In this document: positions 24,059-33,814 of the stretch, piece after piece
How positions within the stretch are numbered: position 1 is the first letter of the stretch
Layout: each line of letters begins with the position of its first letter
The notes under the pieces: model-generated
The model's database searches: none
The model's input: only the letters and a program-made list of their open reading frames with translations
Told to the model about the DNA's origin: nothing
Translations under genes and position numbers: made by a program
Origin: Kluyvera genomosp. 1
GTDB lineage: Bacteria > Pseudomonadota > Gammaproteobacteria > Enterobacterales > Enterobacteriaceae
DNA length: 64,000 nt
Direction of reading: 5' to 3'
Assembly: GCF_001266615.1 (NCBI RefSeq)
Contig: NZ_LGHZ01000010.1
Location: 25,545 to 89,544 of the forward strand

Positions 24059-25054
24059 ATGGATGAGTTCATTAAAGAAATACATAGTTTTACCACTCGC
24101 AATGAAGAGAATAACTCTACTGTATTAAATGTATCGTATGGTATAGATAAGAATTTCTTATATGGCGCAGGCGTTTCAATAGCGTCTGTGCTATTACATA
24201 ATAAAGATATTAATTTCGTTTTTCATGTTTTCACAGATTATATTGATGATGAGTATTTAGATGCTTTTAAGAAAACAGCACAACAGTTTGATTCATCGAT
24301 AATTGTATATCTCATTGATCCTCAATATTTTGTTGATTTACCAACATCCAGTGCCTGGTCCTATGCAACCTATTTTAGGATTTATTCATTCGAATATCTA
24401 AGTAGTAGCATCTCAACATTACTTTATTTAGACGCAGATGTTATATGCAAAGGTAGCCTTAGAAAAATAACTGATATAAAGTTTGAAGGTGAGTTTGCGG
24501 CGGTCATTCCAGACAGCCCATTAACACAAGAATCTTGTAGTAAGCGCCTGAATCTACCAGAGATTAATGGGTATTACTTTAATGCGGGAGTGATGTACGT
24601 CAATTTGAAAAAATGGAAGGAGTCAGACCTGAAGCCTTACCTTTTAACTCTTTTGAAAGGTGAGTCTAAATATGGGGCTTTGAAATATTTAGATCAGGAC
24701 GCATTGAATATTTCGTTTGAGATGAATAATATTTATCTTTCTAATGACTATAATAAAATATACACATTGAAAAATGAACTATCCGATCGTTCTCATAGAG
24801 GTTATCAGAAGGTTATTAATGATGACACTGCATTGATCCATTACACTGGTATCACTAAGCCATGGCATAGTTGGGCTGATTACCCATCAGCAAGTTTTTT
24901 CAATGTTGCCCGTCAAGAATCACCGTGGAAGTATTTTCCGTTAAAAGACGCAAGGAATATTTCCGAAATGCAAAAACAATACAAACATCTATTTGCACAC
25001 CGTAAATATGTAAGTGGATTATGTGCTATGTTTAAATATAAATTAAAAAAGTAA
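24059..25054 (+). CDS. LPS core GT8 glycosyltransferase (WaaJ/WaaR-like)
   Basis: This 331-aa GT8 protein is a paralogue of the gene before it, sharing SYGIDKNFLYGAGVSIASVL, the DAD motif (about residues 125-127) and the IHYTGITKPWHSWADYPSA segment. By position and family it should add the third outer-core hexose, alpha-1,2 as WaaJ/WaaR do. Sugar specificity is unknown. The start is the ATG at 24059, 8 bp after AAGG; a GTG at 24053 sits too close. The DNA is strikingly AT-rich from here to 27168, a sign of a recently exchanged core-variable block. Confidence 0.82.
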   Translation: MDEFIKEIHSFTTRNEENNSTVLNVSYGIDKNFLYGAGVSIASVLLHNKDINFVFHVFTDYIDDEYLDAFKKTAQQFDSSIIVYLIDPQYFVDLPTSSAWSYATYFRIYSFEYLSSSISTLLYLDADVICKGSLRKITDIKFEGEFAAVIPDSPLTQESCSKRLNLPEINGYYFNAGVMYVNLKKWKESDLKPYLLTLLKGESKYGALKYLDQDALNISFEMNNIYLSNDYNKIYTLKNELSDRSHRGYQKVINDDTALIHYTGITKPWHSWADYPSASFFNVARQESPWKYFPLKDARNISEMQKQYKHLFAHRKYVSGLCAMFKYKLKK

Positions 25055-25120
25055 TAAAGAAAAACATATCATGGCATTTTACTGTTTTAATGGTTTTCAA
25101 TAATAAATAAAGGTTACTGA

Positions 25121-25894
25121 ATGCAAGTTTGTGTTTATGTTATCTCTTTGGTGAGAGACACTGAACGGCGGAAGGCGATAATAAATTCCTTTTCCCAGCT
25201 TGGAATAGATTTCCAATTCTTTGATGCTGTCGATGCAAAAGATCCGATTAATAGAAAAATTATCGACGATGCGAAGTTGAGTGGCGTGGGATACGATATG
25301 ACTGACGGTGAAATAGCATGCACACTCAGCCATCAGTTCATTTATGAAGACATGATGACCAAATCCGAAGATTGGGTAGTCATACTTGAAGATGATGTTA
25401 TTGTTGATAAAAGATTTAAAACGTTTTTAACTTCATTTGATGTTTCTGAACAAAAGAAACTACCAGAAGATAATCTTTATCTTCTTGGAGGACAAAAGGG
25501 TTTACATGATTATCCGGTCTTAGGGGTAAGTCGGATCTGCACGATAAAAATAGGAAAATATTATTTTGGGCGGGTAAATTATAATAGAGATAAACTCCGT
25601 AGAACTTGTTGTTATTTAATGAATAAAAAGATGGCTAAAGATTTTCTTGATGTTACAAGGGATTATGGAACATACAGGGCTGATAGTTGGCCATTAATGT
25701 ACCAGCGACGGGTGATTAAAGACTTCTATCTTAATGAAATTATATTTCACCCTATAGTTAATGAATTTAATAGTCATTTGGAACGAGAACGTAGTCTCAT
25801 ATCCAGACAAAAGAAACCTCGAGGAAAGATTCAAGGAACGATGAAGCTATTACGTTCATGGATTCGAGTCATATTTTTTTCATTTCTTAAATAG
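25121..25894 (+). CDS. GT25-family LPS glycosyltransferase
   Basis: The 257-aa protein resembles family 25 LOS/LPS glycosyltransferases (Lgt/WaaX type). It opens VYVISLVRDTERRKAI, has a DGEIACTLSHQFIYE segment, and an EDDV metal-binding motif around residues 89-92. Such enzymes transfer galactose or related sugars in beta linkage to outer-core termini. Specificity here cannot be inferred. It is AT-rich and preceded by AAAGG. It follows the second GT8 gene after a 66-bp AT-rich gap and precedes waaL, so it probably adds the terminal or branch sugar of the outer core. Confidence 0.78.
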   Translation: MQVCVYVISLVRDTERRKAIINSFSQLGIDFQFFDAVDAKDPINRKIIDDAKLSGVGYDMTDGEIACTLSHQFIYEDMMTKSEDWVVILEDDVIVDKRFKTFLTSFDVSEQKKLPEDNLYLLGGQKGLHDYPVLGVSRICTIKIGKYYFGRVNYNRDKLRRTCCYLMNKKMAKDFLDVTRDYGTYRADSWPLMYQRRVIKDFYLNEIIFHPIVNEFNSHLERERSLISRQKKPRGKIQGTMKLLRSWIRVIFFSFLK

Positions 25895-25920
25895 TTAATG
25901 AGTTATATGGGTGACTGGCT

Positions 25921-27168
25921 GTGAAATTGAATACGTCTAAAAATATTGTGTTTTATATTGTTATCATTTCCTATTTCATAGGTCTTATTTTTATTCCAAT
26001 TGATACAAATATAGTTAATAAAATTATCAATGGGGTAGGTATTGTTGCTTTTATTATGTTGATCATTAGTAATGATTATAAATTTAATAAAGGTACTCTT
26101 ATCCTGGCACTAGGTCTGCTCGCTTTAGGGATTATTGATGCACTCTGGTATTTAAACTATAAGACAGACCATGTAATCTACAAAAATGGTTATAGAGGAT
26201 ACTGGGAAGTAGGAAAAATGTTTGCTGCCAATGCTTTTGTATTATTATATATTCATAAAAATAGAAATAAAGTAAATATTAAATTCCATATTATTGCGAG
26301 CCTATCTGCTCAGATAATTATATATGCAGTCGCAGGATATCAAAGTATTTGGCTCCATGCAGATCGAATTTCTTTATCTGCAATGGGAGGGGCAATAGGC
26401 CAAATGGGAGCCGCAACAATCGCGGCTTATATGATCGTATTTTGTTCTTTATATTCTGCTATTGTATTTATTAATGTCGCCAATAAGTATAAATGGGCGT
26501 TTTTCTATATAAACTTTGTTTTAAGCTTATCCGCTGTAATAATGACAGGGACGCGGGCTGCGATTTTCACGTATCCATTAATGATAGCTGCCATTTTGTT
26601 TATTCATTACTACAAACAAAAAGCTTTCCTGTTTAAAAGTCTTGGTGGTCTATGTGGACTTCTCCTGGCCTGTGGTTTGGTCTTTAACCAGGAGGTGAGT
26701 ACACGTTTTGATAATATGAAAAGTGATATAAATCATTATGTTGGATCAGAGAATAGTACCTCTTCCATCGGCGCTCGTTTTTCAATGATTATGGCCGGGT
26801 ATGAAAGTGCCCCAAACGGATTGGCATGGCAATCGCTTGAGCAAAGAGCGACGAAGATTATCGCTTTGAGTAAAGAAAATAGTGTTTATGAAGGCGCTAC
26901 ACTATTTTTAGATGTGCATATGCATAATGAGATCATTGAAGCGTTATCAACCAAAGGTGTTATTGGTGTGATGGTGCTATTCTTTTTCTATGCTGCATTA
27001 ATATATTACTGTCTTGCTGAGAAGAAATATTTACTTCTCGTTTTTCCTGCCACGATTATGTTGTTCGGAATAAGTGATGTGATTACGCACGATAAGCCAA
27101 TTCCTGCATCATGGATTATCTGCTTTCTCCTTTCCTCGTTGTTACCTGTGAATAAAGAAGAAAAATAG
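25921..27168 (+). CDS. waaL: O-antigen ligase WaaL
   Basis: WaaL joins undecaprenyl-linked O antigen to lipid A-core on the periplasmic face of the inner membrane. The 415-aa protein is strongly hydrophobic with about a dozen predicted membrane helices. The ligase signature H-N-x9-G-x-x-G is present as HNEIIEALSTKGVIG, with H335. A TGTRAA segment in mid-protein fits the conserved arginine region. It starts with GTG at 25921. WaaL proteins diverge strongly between core types, so the assignment rests on topology, motif and position as last gene of the operon. Confidence 0.88.
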   Translation: MKLNTSKNIVFYIVIISYFIGLIFIPIDTNIVNKIINGVGIVAFIMLIISNDYKFNKGTLILALGLLALGIIDALWYLNYKTDHVIYKNGYRGYWEVGKMFAANAFVLLYIHKNRNKVNIKFHIIASLSAQIIIYAVAGYQSIWLHADRISLSAMGGAIGQMGAATIAAYMIVFCSLYSAIVFINVANKYKWAFFYINFVLSLSAVIMTGTRAAIFTYPLMIAAILFIHYYKQKAFLFKSLGGLCGLLLACGLVFNQEVSTRFDNMKSDINHYVGSENSTSSIGARFSMIMAGYESAPNGLAWQSLEQRATKIIALSKENSVYEGATLFLDVHMHNEIIEALSTKGVIGVMVLFFFYAALIYYCLAEKKYLLLVFPATIMLFGISDVITHDKPIPASWIICFLLSSLLPVNKEEK

Positions 27169-27178
27169 CAAGAAAAAT

Positions 27179-27206
27179 AAGAGAGTGGGCTGTAACCCAC
27201 TCTCTT
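27179..27206. terminator. Bidirectional terminator between waaL and waaC
   Basis: An 11-bp perfect stem, AAGAGAGTGGG (27179-27189) and CCCACTCTCTT (27196-27206), with loop CTGTAA. ATTTATTTT follows on the plus strand and ATTTTTCTT on the minus strand, so it serves both convergent operons. Confidence 0.92.
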
Positions 27207-27208
27207 AT

Positions 27209-28168
27209 TTATTTTAAGGGTAATAGATTTATAACCCGGGAAGCAGTTAGATGTGCCAGATCTCCATCTTGCGAACAGCACGCCACCTGATTCTTCCCAT
27301 ACCCACCAATCAGTCCTGGGTCAGTTGGTCCATACAGCGTAATATTCGGGCGATCCAACGCCGCGGTTAAATGACTTAACCCGGTATCCACCGAAACAAC
27401 AAATTTTGCGTCTGCCAGAACGTGCGCGACCTGCTCAAGGCTGAGACGAGGCAGTACGTCGACATAATCAAACCCCTGAGCCAAACGCTGCGCCCTGGCT
27501 TCTTCATGCGGCGCTCCCCACGGCAGCTTGATGCGCAGGCCGCTCTCTTTCAGCAGACCAATCAGCTCGCGCCAGTGGCTTTCAGGCCAGTGTTTATCAT
27601 CGCGGGTTGTTGCATGCAGGAATACGCAATAAGGCGCGCTATCCGCCGTGCTCTCGCTCAGGAAATGCTGCGCGATCGCGTAATCACCCTGCGATTCAGG
27701 TTTGGCGTAGCCGAGGCTTTTAGCAAACAGCTCGCGAGTACGTTCAACGGCATGCTGCTGCTTAGCAATGTGGTGGCGACGGTTGTAGAACAGGCTTGCC
27801 AGCGGTTCACGGGCGGTTTGCCAATCCATGCCATGCTTAATGCCGTGCGCCAGTCGGGTGACCAAGGCGGCGCTTTTGACCAACCCTTGAGCATCAATGA
27901 TGACGTCATAGTTCACTGACTGCACCGCATCGCGAAAGGCTTTGCGTTCAGCCTTAATCGGTGCGGAGAACCACGATTTACGCCAGCGGCGAATCGCCAC
28001 GGGAATGACGCGGTCGACGGCTTCATGCCAGGAGGGGATTTGCGCGAAACCTTCTTCCACCACCCAATCAAAACGAATGCCGGAAATGGCCCGCATCGCG
28101 TCGGTTAAGGCCGGCAGCGTGTGCAGGACATCGCCCATTGAAGAGGTTTTAACAATCAGAACCCGCAT
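27209..28168 (-). CDS. waaC: LPS heptosyltransferase I WaaC
   Basis: WaaC adds the first L-glycero-D-manno-heptose to Kdo. The 319-aa GT9 protein starts MRVLIVKTSSMGDVLHTLPAL, with the conserved acidic acceptor residue D13, and has KFVVSVDTGLSHLTAAL in the ADP-heptose-binding half. It is last in hldD-waaF-waaC, separated from waaF by 3 bp. Confidence 0.96.
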   Translation of the reverse strand: MRVLIVKTSSMGDVLHTLPALTDAMRAISGIRFDWVVEEGFAQIPSWHEAVDRVIPVAIRRWRKSWFSAPIKAERKAFRDAVQSVNYDVIIDAQGLVKSAALVTRLAHGIKHGMDWQTAREPLASLFYNRRHHIAKQQHAVERTRELFAKSLGYAKPESQGDYAIAQHFLSESTADSAPYCVFLHATTRDDKHWPESHWRELIGLLKESGLRIKLPWGAPHEEARAQRLAQGFDYVDVLPRLSLEQVAHVLADAKFVVSVDTGLSHLTAALDRPNITLYGPTDPGLIGGYGKNQVACCSQDGDLAHLTASRVINLLPLK

Positions 28169-28171
28169 GCG

Positions 28172-29218
28172 TCAGACTTCCTCGCTCGACAGCAGAGCGT
28201 TGAGCTCTTCCAGCACGCGGGCTGGTGTGATGTCGATAAGGCTTTGATGATAACCCTGATCTGAATCGCCTTTACGCACTTTATGGTAGCCAGTGATAAG
28301 ACGAATGACGCGCGCCTTGTTCGATAGCGGCGGAGTGAAGTCCGGGCTGCTTGGTCCATACAGCGCGACCAGCGGGCGGTTAAGCGCGGCGGCGACGTGC
28401 ATCAGGCCGGAGTCGTTGGTGACCACGGCTTTACAAGCGGCCAAAAGAATTACCGCTTGTTCCAACTGGGTTTCCCCGGCCAGATTGCGGCACCAGGCTT
28501 TCTGCTCTTCGCTCAGTGCGGCGATGATTTCATTGCCTGCTTCGTTGTCTTTCGCAGAGCCGAAAAGAACAATCTGGTTGCCCTCATCAATCAACTGCTT
28601 CGCTAGCGTGGCGTAGTGATAGTGCGGCCAGCGCTTGGCTGGGCCAAATTCTGCGCCAGGGCAGAAGCCAATCATCGGGCGATCGTTTGACAGCGAGAAC
28701 GCGTTGCAGGTGAGGGATTTTTCCCCGTCGTTGACCTGCAGCTGCGGCCACAGCAGGGGCTGCGGCAGATCTTTGGCGCAGCGCATGACGCCTTTATCAT
28801 AGGCCAGCGCTACATAGCGCTCGACCATCAACGGCCAGGCTTCTTTATCCAACACTCGCGCGTCGTTCAGCAGACCGTAACGCATTTCTCCGCGCCAGCC
28901 GGTACGCAGCGGAATGCCCGCGAAGAACGGGACTAGCGCCGATTTAAAGGAGTTAGGCAGGACGTAGGCTCGGTCATAGCGCCGCTCGCGCAGGCTATGG
29001 CCGAGTTTGCGCCGCTCGCCAATTTCCAGCGCGCCGTGCCCAAGGGGCATGGCGATCGCGTCGTTGACTTCCGGCATACGTGATAACAACGGACGGCACC
29101 ACGCGGGTGCCATCACATCAATTATCGCCTGGGGATAGCGCGCCTTGAGCGTGCGATAGAGACTTTGCGACATCATCATGTCGCCCACCCATGACGGGCC
29201 GATCACCAGTATTTTCAT
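28172..29218 (-). CDS. waaF: LPS heptosyltransferase II WaaF
   Basis: WaaF adds heptose II to heptose I. The 348-aa GT9 protein starts MKILVIGPSWVGDMMMSQSL and carries the CPGAEFGPAKRWP segment and VVTNDSGLMHVAAAL in the donor-binding half, as in E. coli (348 aa). It lies 9 bp downstream of hldD. Confidence 0.96.
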   Translation of the reverse strand: MKILVIGPSWVGDMMMSQSLYRTLKARYPQAIIDVMAPAWCRPLLSRMPEVNDAIAMPLGHGALEIGERRKLGHSLRERRYDRAYVLPNSFKSALVPFFAGIPLRTGWRGEMRYGLLNDARVLDKEAWPLMVERYVALAYDKGVMRCAKDLPQPLLWPQLQVNDGEKSLTCNAFSLSNDRPMIGFCPGAEFGPAKRWPHYHYATLAKQLIDEGNQIVLFGSAKDNEAGNEIIAALSEEQKAWCRNLAGETQLEQAVILLAACKAVVTNDSGLMHVAAALNRPLVALYGPSSPDFTPPLSNKARVIRLITGYHKVRKGDSDQGYHQSLIDITPARVLEELNALLSSEEV

Positions 29219-29227
29219 GCTGACTTC

Positions 29228-30160
29228 TTACGCGTCGCGGTTCAACCAGGCCATATATTCCGTTACGCCTTCGGCGACGGTCTTGAATGGCTTATCGTAG
29301 CCCGCAGCACGCAGGTTAGTCAGATCAGCCTGCGTAAACGCCTGATAGCGGCCTTTGAGTTTGTCCGGGAATGGAATGTACTCGATGCTGCCTTTTTTGT
29401 GATACGCGAGGGTAGCGTCAGCCACGGCCTGGAAAGATTCCGCACGGCCGGTGCCGAGGTTAAAGATACCGGATACGCCGTTTTCCCAGAACCACAGATT
29501 CACTGCCGCGACGTCGCCGACGTAGACAAAATCGCGCTTGAAGCCATCGCTGCCTTCAAACAGTTTCGGACTTTCGCCATTGTTCAACTGGGTATTGAGG
29601 TGGAAAGCTACGCTCGCCATGCTGCCTTTGTGGCCCTCGCGTGGGCCATAGACGTTGAAGTAACGGAAGCCAACGATTGGGGAGTCCACTTCCGGCATGA
29701 TGCGGCGAACGTATTCGTCGAACAGGAACTTGGAGTAGCCGTAAACGTTCAGCGGTTTTTCAAATTCGCGGGACTCGATGAAATTGCTGGTACGGCCGCC
29801 GTAGGTGGCTGCGGAAGAGGCATACAGGAACGGAATTTCGCGCTCCAGGCAGTAGTGCAGCAGCTCTTTGGAGTACTGATAGTTGTTATCCATCACGTAC
29901 TTACCATCCCACTCGGTGGTGGAGGAGCAGGCCCCTTCGTGGAACACGGCTTCTATATCGCCAAGTTCTTCACCGGCCATAATCTGGATCAGAAAATCTT
30001 CTTTATCCATGTAATCGGTGATGTCGAGGTCGACCAGGTTAACGAACTTGGTACCGTCTTTCAGGTTATCCACCACCAGAATGTCAGTGATGCCTTTGTC
30101 ATTGAGCGCTTTCACGATGTTGCTGCCGATGAAGCCAGCGCCGCCGGTAACGATGATCAT
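29228..30160 (-). CDS. hldD: ADP-L-glycero-D-manno-heptose 6-epimerase HldD
   Basis: HldD (RfaD) converts ADP-D,D-heptose to the L,D form used by WaaC, WaaF and WaaQ. The 310-aa short-chain dehydrogenase has the N-terminal GGAGFIGSN dinucleotide-binding loop and the YGYSK catalytic motif (Y140, K144). It heads hldD-waaF-waaC and is divergent from kbl across a 216-bp spacer that shows no gene. Confidence 0.97.
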   Translation of the reverse strand: MIIVTGGAGFIGSNIVKALNDKGITDILVVDNLKDGTKFVNLVDLDITDYMDKEDFLIQIMAGEELGDIEAVFHEGACSSTTEWDGKYVMDNNYQYSKELLHYCLEREIPFLYASSAATYGGRTSNFIESREFEKPLNVYGYSKFLFDEYVRRIMPEVDSPIVGFRYFNVYGPREGHKGSMASVAFHLNTQLNNGESPKLFEGSDGFKRDFVYVGDVAAVNLWFWENGVSGIFNLGTGRAESFQAVADATLAYHKKGSIEYIPFPDKLKGRYQAFTQADLTNLRAAGYDKPFKTVAEGVTEYMAWLNRDA

Positions 30161-30376
30161 AACTGTAACCTTTGAAATGTGAGGACCCTGGACTATCCAG
30201 GGCGCTAATGTCTCTTATCATATCATCACATTGCTAAGCCTTCAGCCTTTCACCATGCAGAGAGCCTAAGCCACGTGATTTATGCTGCAAATAATTCATT
30301 CAGACATGCATCATCTCGTATCAGCGTATAGCTTTGGGTAATATGTGCCAAATTTTACCGAATCTGGAGAGTTGCA

Positions 30377-31573
30377 ATGCGTGGTGATTTCTACAAACAG
30401 TTAACGAACGACCTGGAGACCGCGCGTGCCGAGGGTCTGTTCAAAGAAGAACGTATCATTACTTCCGCTCAGCAAGCGGATATCACGGTCGGTGATGGCA
30501 GTCATGTCATCAACTTCTGCGCCAATAACTACCTTGGACTGGCCAACCATCCTGAGCTGATTAACGCGGCGAAAGCGGGTATGGACAGCCACGGTTTTGG
30601 CATGGCTTCCGTGCGCTTCATCTGCGGTACGCAGGACAGCCACAAAGTGCTGGAGCAGAAGCTGGCCGGTTTCCTCGGCATGGAAGATGCCATCCTGTAC
30701 TCCTCTTGCTTCGATGCGAACGGCGGCCTGTTCGAGACGCTGCTCGGCGCCGAAGACGCCATTATCTCCGATGCCCTGAACCATGCCTCGATTATCGACG
30801 GTGTGCGCCTGTGTAAAGCGAAGCGCTTCCGCTATGCCAATAACGATATGCAGGAACTGGAAGCTCGCCTGAAAGAAGCGCGTGAAGCCGGTGCACGGCA
30901 CGTGCTGATCGCCACCGACGGCGTCTTCTCCATGGATGGCGTTATTGCCAACCTGAAAGGTGTGTGTGACCTGGCGGATAAATACGATGCGCTGGTGATG
31001 GTTGATGATTCGCACGCCGTCGGTTTCGTTGGTGAGAACGGCCGTGGTTCACATGAATATTGTGAAGTGATGGGCCGCGTTGACATCATCACCGGTACCC
31101 TGGGTAAAGCGCTGGGCGGCGCGTCTGGCGGCTATACTGCAGCGCGTAAGGAAGTGGTTGAGTGGCTGCGCCAGCGTTCTCGTCCATACCTGTTCTCCAA
31201 CTCCCTGGCGCCGGCCATCGTTGCCGCTTCAATCAAAGTGCTGGAGATGGTGGAAGAGGGTAGCGCGCTGCGTGACAAGCTGTGGGCCAACGCGCGCCTG
31301 TTCCGCGAAAAAATGAGCGCGGCGGGCTTTACCCTGGCGGGTGCTGACCACGCAATTATTCCGGTGATGCTGGGCGATGCGGTTGTTGCACAGAACTTCG
31401 CTCGCGAGCTGCAAAAAGAAGGGATCTACGTCACCGGGTTCTTCTTCCCGGTGGTACCAAAAGGTCAGGCGCGTATTCGCACTCAGATGTCGGCGGCGCA
31501 TACGACCGAGCAAATTGAACGTGCGGTGGCAGCCTTTACCCGCATCGGTAAACAACTGGGCGTCATTGCCTAA
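30377..31573 (+). CDS. kbl: Glycine C-acetyltransferase Kbl
   Basis: Kbl (2-amino-3-ketobutyrate CoA ligase) cleaves the product of Tdh with CoA to glycine and acetyl-CoA. The 398-aa PLP enzyme has the DDSHAVGF segment and the Schiff-base lysine in GTLGKALGG (about K244). It is 9 bp upstream of tdh in the threonine-degradation operon, which is Lrp-controlled in E. coli. Confidence 0.97.
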   Translation: MRGDFYKQLTNDLETARAEGLFKEERIITSAQQADITVGDGSHVINFCANNYLGLANHPELINAAKAGMDSHGFGMASVRFICGTQDSHKVLEQKLAGFLGMEDAILYSSCFDANGGLFETLLGAEDAIISDALNHASIIDGVRLCKAKRFRYANNDMQELEARLKEAREAGARHVLIATDGVFSMDGVIANLKGVCDLADKYDALVMVDDSHAVGFVGENGRGSHEYCEVMGRVDIITGTLGKALGGASGGYTAARKEVVEWLRQRSRPYLFSNSLAPAIVAASIKVLEMVEEGSALRDKLWANARLFREKMSAAGFTLAGADHAIIPVMLGDAVVAQNFARELQKEGIYVTGFFFPVVPKGQARIRTQMSAAHTTEQIERAVAAFTRIGKQLGVIA

Positions 31574-31582
31574 GGGTGTGAG

Positions 31583-32608
31583 ATGAAAGCGTTATCTAAA
31601 CTGAAAGCCGAAGAAGGCATCTGGATGACCGATGTTCCGGAACCGGAACTGGGTCATAACGACCTGCTGATTAAGATTCGCAAAACCGCGATTTGCGGCA
31701 CCGACGTGCATATCTACAACTGGGATGAATGGTCGCAGAAAACCATTCCGGTCCCGATGGTAGTGGGGCATGAATATGTCGGTGAAATCGTGGGTATCGG
31801 CCAGGAAGTCCGTGGCTTTAAGCTGGGCGATCGCGTTTCTGGCGAAGGGCACATCACCTGCGGGCACTGCCGTAACTGCCGCGGTGGTCGTACCCACCTG
31901 TGCCGGAACACCATTGGTGTCGGCGTAAATCGCCAGGGCTGCTTTGCTGAATATCTGGTGATCCCGGCCTTTAACGCGTTCAAAATCCCAGACAATATTT
32001 CTGACGATCTGGCGTCTATCTTTGACCCGTTTGGCAACGCCGTACACACTGCGCTCTCCTTCGACCTCGTCGGTGAAGATGTGCTGGTGTCTGGGGCAGG
32101 CCCAATTGGCGTGATGGCGGCTGCGGTGGCTAAACACGTAGGCGCGCGTAACGTAGTGATCACGGATGTGAACGAATACCGTTTGGATTTGGCACGCAAA
32201 ATGGGCGTGACTCGTGCTGTTAACGTATCGAAAGAAAACCTCAATGACGTCATGGCTGAACTGGGCATGACTGAAGGTTTCGACGTGGGTCTGGAAATGT
32301 CCGGTGCGCCGCCAGCGTTCCGTACCATGCTCGACACCATGAACCACGGTGGGCGCATTGCGATGCTGGGTATTCCACCATCAGACATGTCCATCGACTG
32401 GACCAAAGTTATCTTTAAGGGTTTGTTTATTAAAGGTATCTACGGCCGTGAAATGTTCGAAACCTGGTACAAGATGGCGGCACTGATTCAGTCTGGTCTG
32501 GATCTGTCACCTATCATCACCCATCGCTTCAGCATTGACGATTTCCAGAAGGGCTTTGATGCCATGCGTTCCGGCCAGTCCGGCAAAGTGGTGCTGAGCT
32601 GGGATTAA
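31583..32608 (+). CDS. tdh: L-threonine 3-dehydrogenase Tdh
   Basis: Tdh oxidises L-threonine to 2-amino-3-ketobutyrate with NAD+. The 341-aa zinc medium-chain dehydrogenase has catalytic C38 and the GHEYVGE motif, the four-cysteine structural-zinc loop ([15 protein letters not shown]), and the GAGPIG nucleotide-binding loop. It completes the kbl-tdh operon and is followed by a strong terminator. Confidence 0.97.
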   Translation: MKALSKLKAEEGIWMTDVPEPELGHNDLLIKIRKTAICGTDVHIYNWDEWSQKTIPVPMVVGHEYVGEIVGIGQEVRGFKLGDRVSGEGHITCGHCRNCRGGRTHLCRNTIGVGVNRQGCFAEYLVIPAFNAFKIPDNISDDLASIFDPFGNAVHTALSFDLVGEDVLVSGAGPIGVMAAAVAKHVGARNVVITDVNEYRLDLARKMGVTRAVNVSKENLNDVMAELGMTEGFDVGLEMSGAPPAFRTMLDTMNHGGRIAMLGIPPSDMSIDWTKVIFKGLFIKGIYGREMFETWYKMAALIQSGLDLSPIITHRFSIDDFQKGFDAMRSGQSGKVVLSWD

Positions 32609-32639
32609 CCGCTCGAGCCTACTGGTAAGTGCCAGTTGT

Positions 32640-32680
32640 CCCCGGATGTTTAATAGCGTTAAATGTCCGGGGATTTTTTT
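32640..32680 (+). terminator. Rho-independent terminator after tdh
   Basis: CCCCGGA (32640-32646) pairs with TCCGGGG, with a further TTAA/TTAA inner pairing, followed by ATTTTTTT. It ends kbl-tdh and isolates waaH. Confidence 0.92.
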
Positions 32681-32776
32681 GCCCTTCCGCGTAAAAGACA
32701 GCACGAACTTTCGCTGACCTTTACCCTTCAATATGTTAAATATTGCCGTTAATTATACTGTTTGGCAGGATTTTAT

Positions 32777-33814
32777 ATGACCTACACTCCCGGTCTCCTG
32801 AGCGTCATTATGCCGCTTTACAATACGGGCGAACCGTTTATTGCCTGTATGGATTCGTTGATCGCGCAAACCTGGAAGAATATCGAAATCATCATCGTTA
32901 ACGATGGTTCGACGGATAATTCGGCAGAGCTTGCCCAGGCGTACGTGGATCGCTATCCGCATGTCCACTTGCTGCATCAGCGCAATGCGGGTGTTTCTGC
33001 GGCGCGAAATACCGGGATGAAGATCGCGAAGGGGGAGTTCATTGCCTATGTCGACGGCGATGACATTGCTTATCCGGAAATGTACGAAACGCTAATGAAC
33101 ATGGCGCTGACCGACAATCTGGATGTCGCGCAATGTAACGCCGATTGGTGCATTGCGGAAACCGGTAAAACCTGGGCATCGATTCCACCAGAGCGTATTC
33201 GCTCAACGGGAGTGATGACCGGGCCAGAATGGCTGCGCAAGGGATTGGCTAGCCGCCGCTGGCGTCACGTGGTGTGGATGGGCGTCTATCGACATCAAAC
33301 CATCGTTGATGCGGGGCTGAGCTTTGTTCCCGGCCTGCATCACCAGGATATTATCTGGTCGACCGAGTTTATGTTTAACGCCAAACGCGCGCGTTACACC
33401 GAAGTGCCTCTGTACAAATACTTCCTGCACGGTGCATCAGTGAGCCGTCTGCCGCGTACCGGGCTCAAAAACCTCGCCTATCAGCGCCATTACATCAAAA
33501 TTACTCGTCTGCTCGACAAGATGAATCACGACTACGCTGGGCGTATTCCGATTTATCCTGAGTTTAAACAGCAGGTTATTTACGAGGCGATGCGCGTGTG
33601 CCACTGCATTCGTAAAGAACCGGACCAGAAGATCCGTGAGCGCATGGTGGCGGAAGCTGAGGTTTCCGGTATGTTTAAGCGAATGGTGAGCAACATTTGT
33701 AGTGTGAAGCTGGCGTATCAGGTGATGCTGTGGGCCATTCGCTTTAACAAGATGCGTGATAAATCACTTACCCCGCGTCGTCTGGCCCACCTCACGTTGG
33801 GGCTGAAAGACTAG
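32777..33814 (+). CDS. waaH: GT2 glycosyltransferase WaaH (YibD)
   Basis: WaaH (YibD) was described in E. coli as adding glucuronic acid to heptose III of the LPS core under phosphate limitation or PmrA/PhoB control. The 345-aa GT2 protein has LSVIMPLYNTG, VNDGSTDNSA and the metal-binding DGDD at about residues 93-96, and aligns throughout with E. coli YibD. The start is the ATG at 32777, 6 bp after AGGA; an upstream in-frame TTG at 32762 is less likely. HepIII is supplied by WaaQ in this window, so the acceptor exists. It abuts convergent yibQ with no gap. Confidence 0.87.
   Translation: MTYTPGLLSVIMPLYNTGEPFIACMDSLIAQTWKNIEIIIVNDGSTDNSAELAQAYVDRYPHVHLLHQRNAGVSAARNTGMKIAKGEFIAYVDGDDIAYPEMYETLMNMALTDNLDVAQCNADWCIAETGKTWASIPPERIRSTGVMTGPEWLRKGLASRRWRHVVWMGVYRHQTIVDAGLSFVPGLHHQDIIWSTEFMFNAKRARYTEVPLYKYFLHGASVSRLPRTGLKNLAYQRHYIKITRLLDKMNHDYAGRIPIYPEFKQQVIYEAMRVCHCIRKEPDQKIRERMVAEAEVSGMFKRMVSNICSVKLAYQVMLWAIRFNKMRDKSLTPRRLAHLTLGLKD

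Noticed and set aside
29399..30175. Plus-strand open frame of 258 codons opposite hldD
   Set aside because: Shadow of hldD; composition follows the complementary strand.
31592..32406. Two overlapping minus-strand frames opposite tdh
   Set aside because: Both lie fully within the conserved tdh gene and overlap each other.
32714..32760. PhoB or PmrA box upstream of waaH
   Set aside because: A CTGACCTTTACCCTTCA stretch partly resembles a Pho box and two TTAA half-sites occur, but the spacing (13 bp start to start rather than 11) and the distance to a TATACT -10 do not fit either consensus well.
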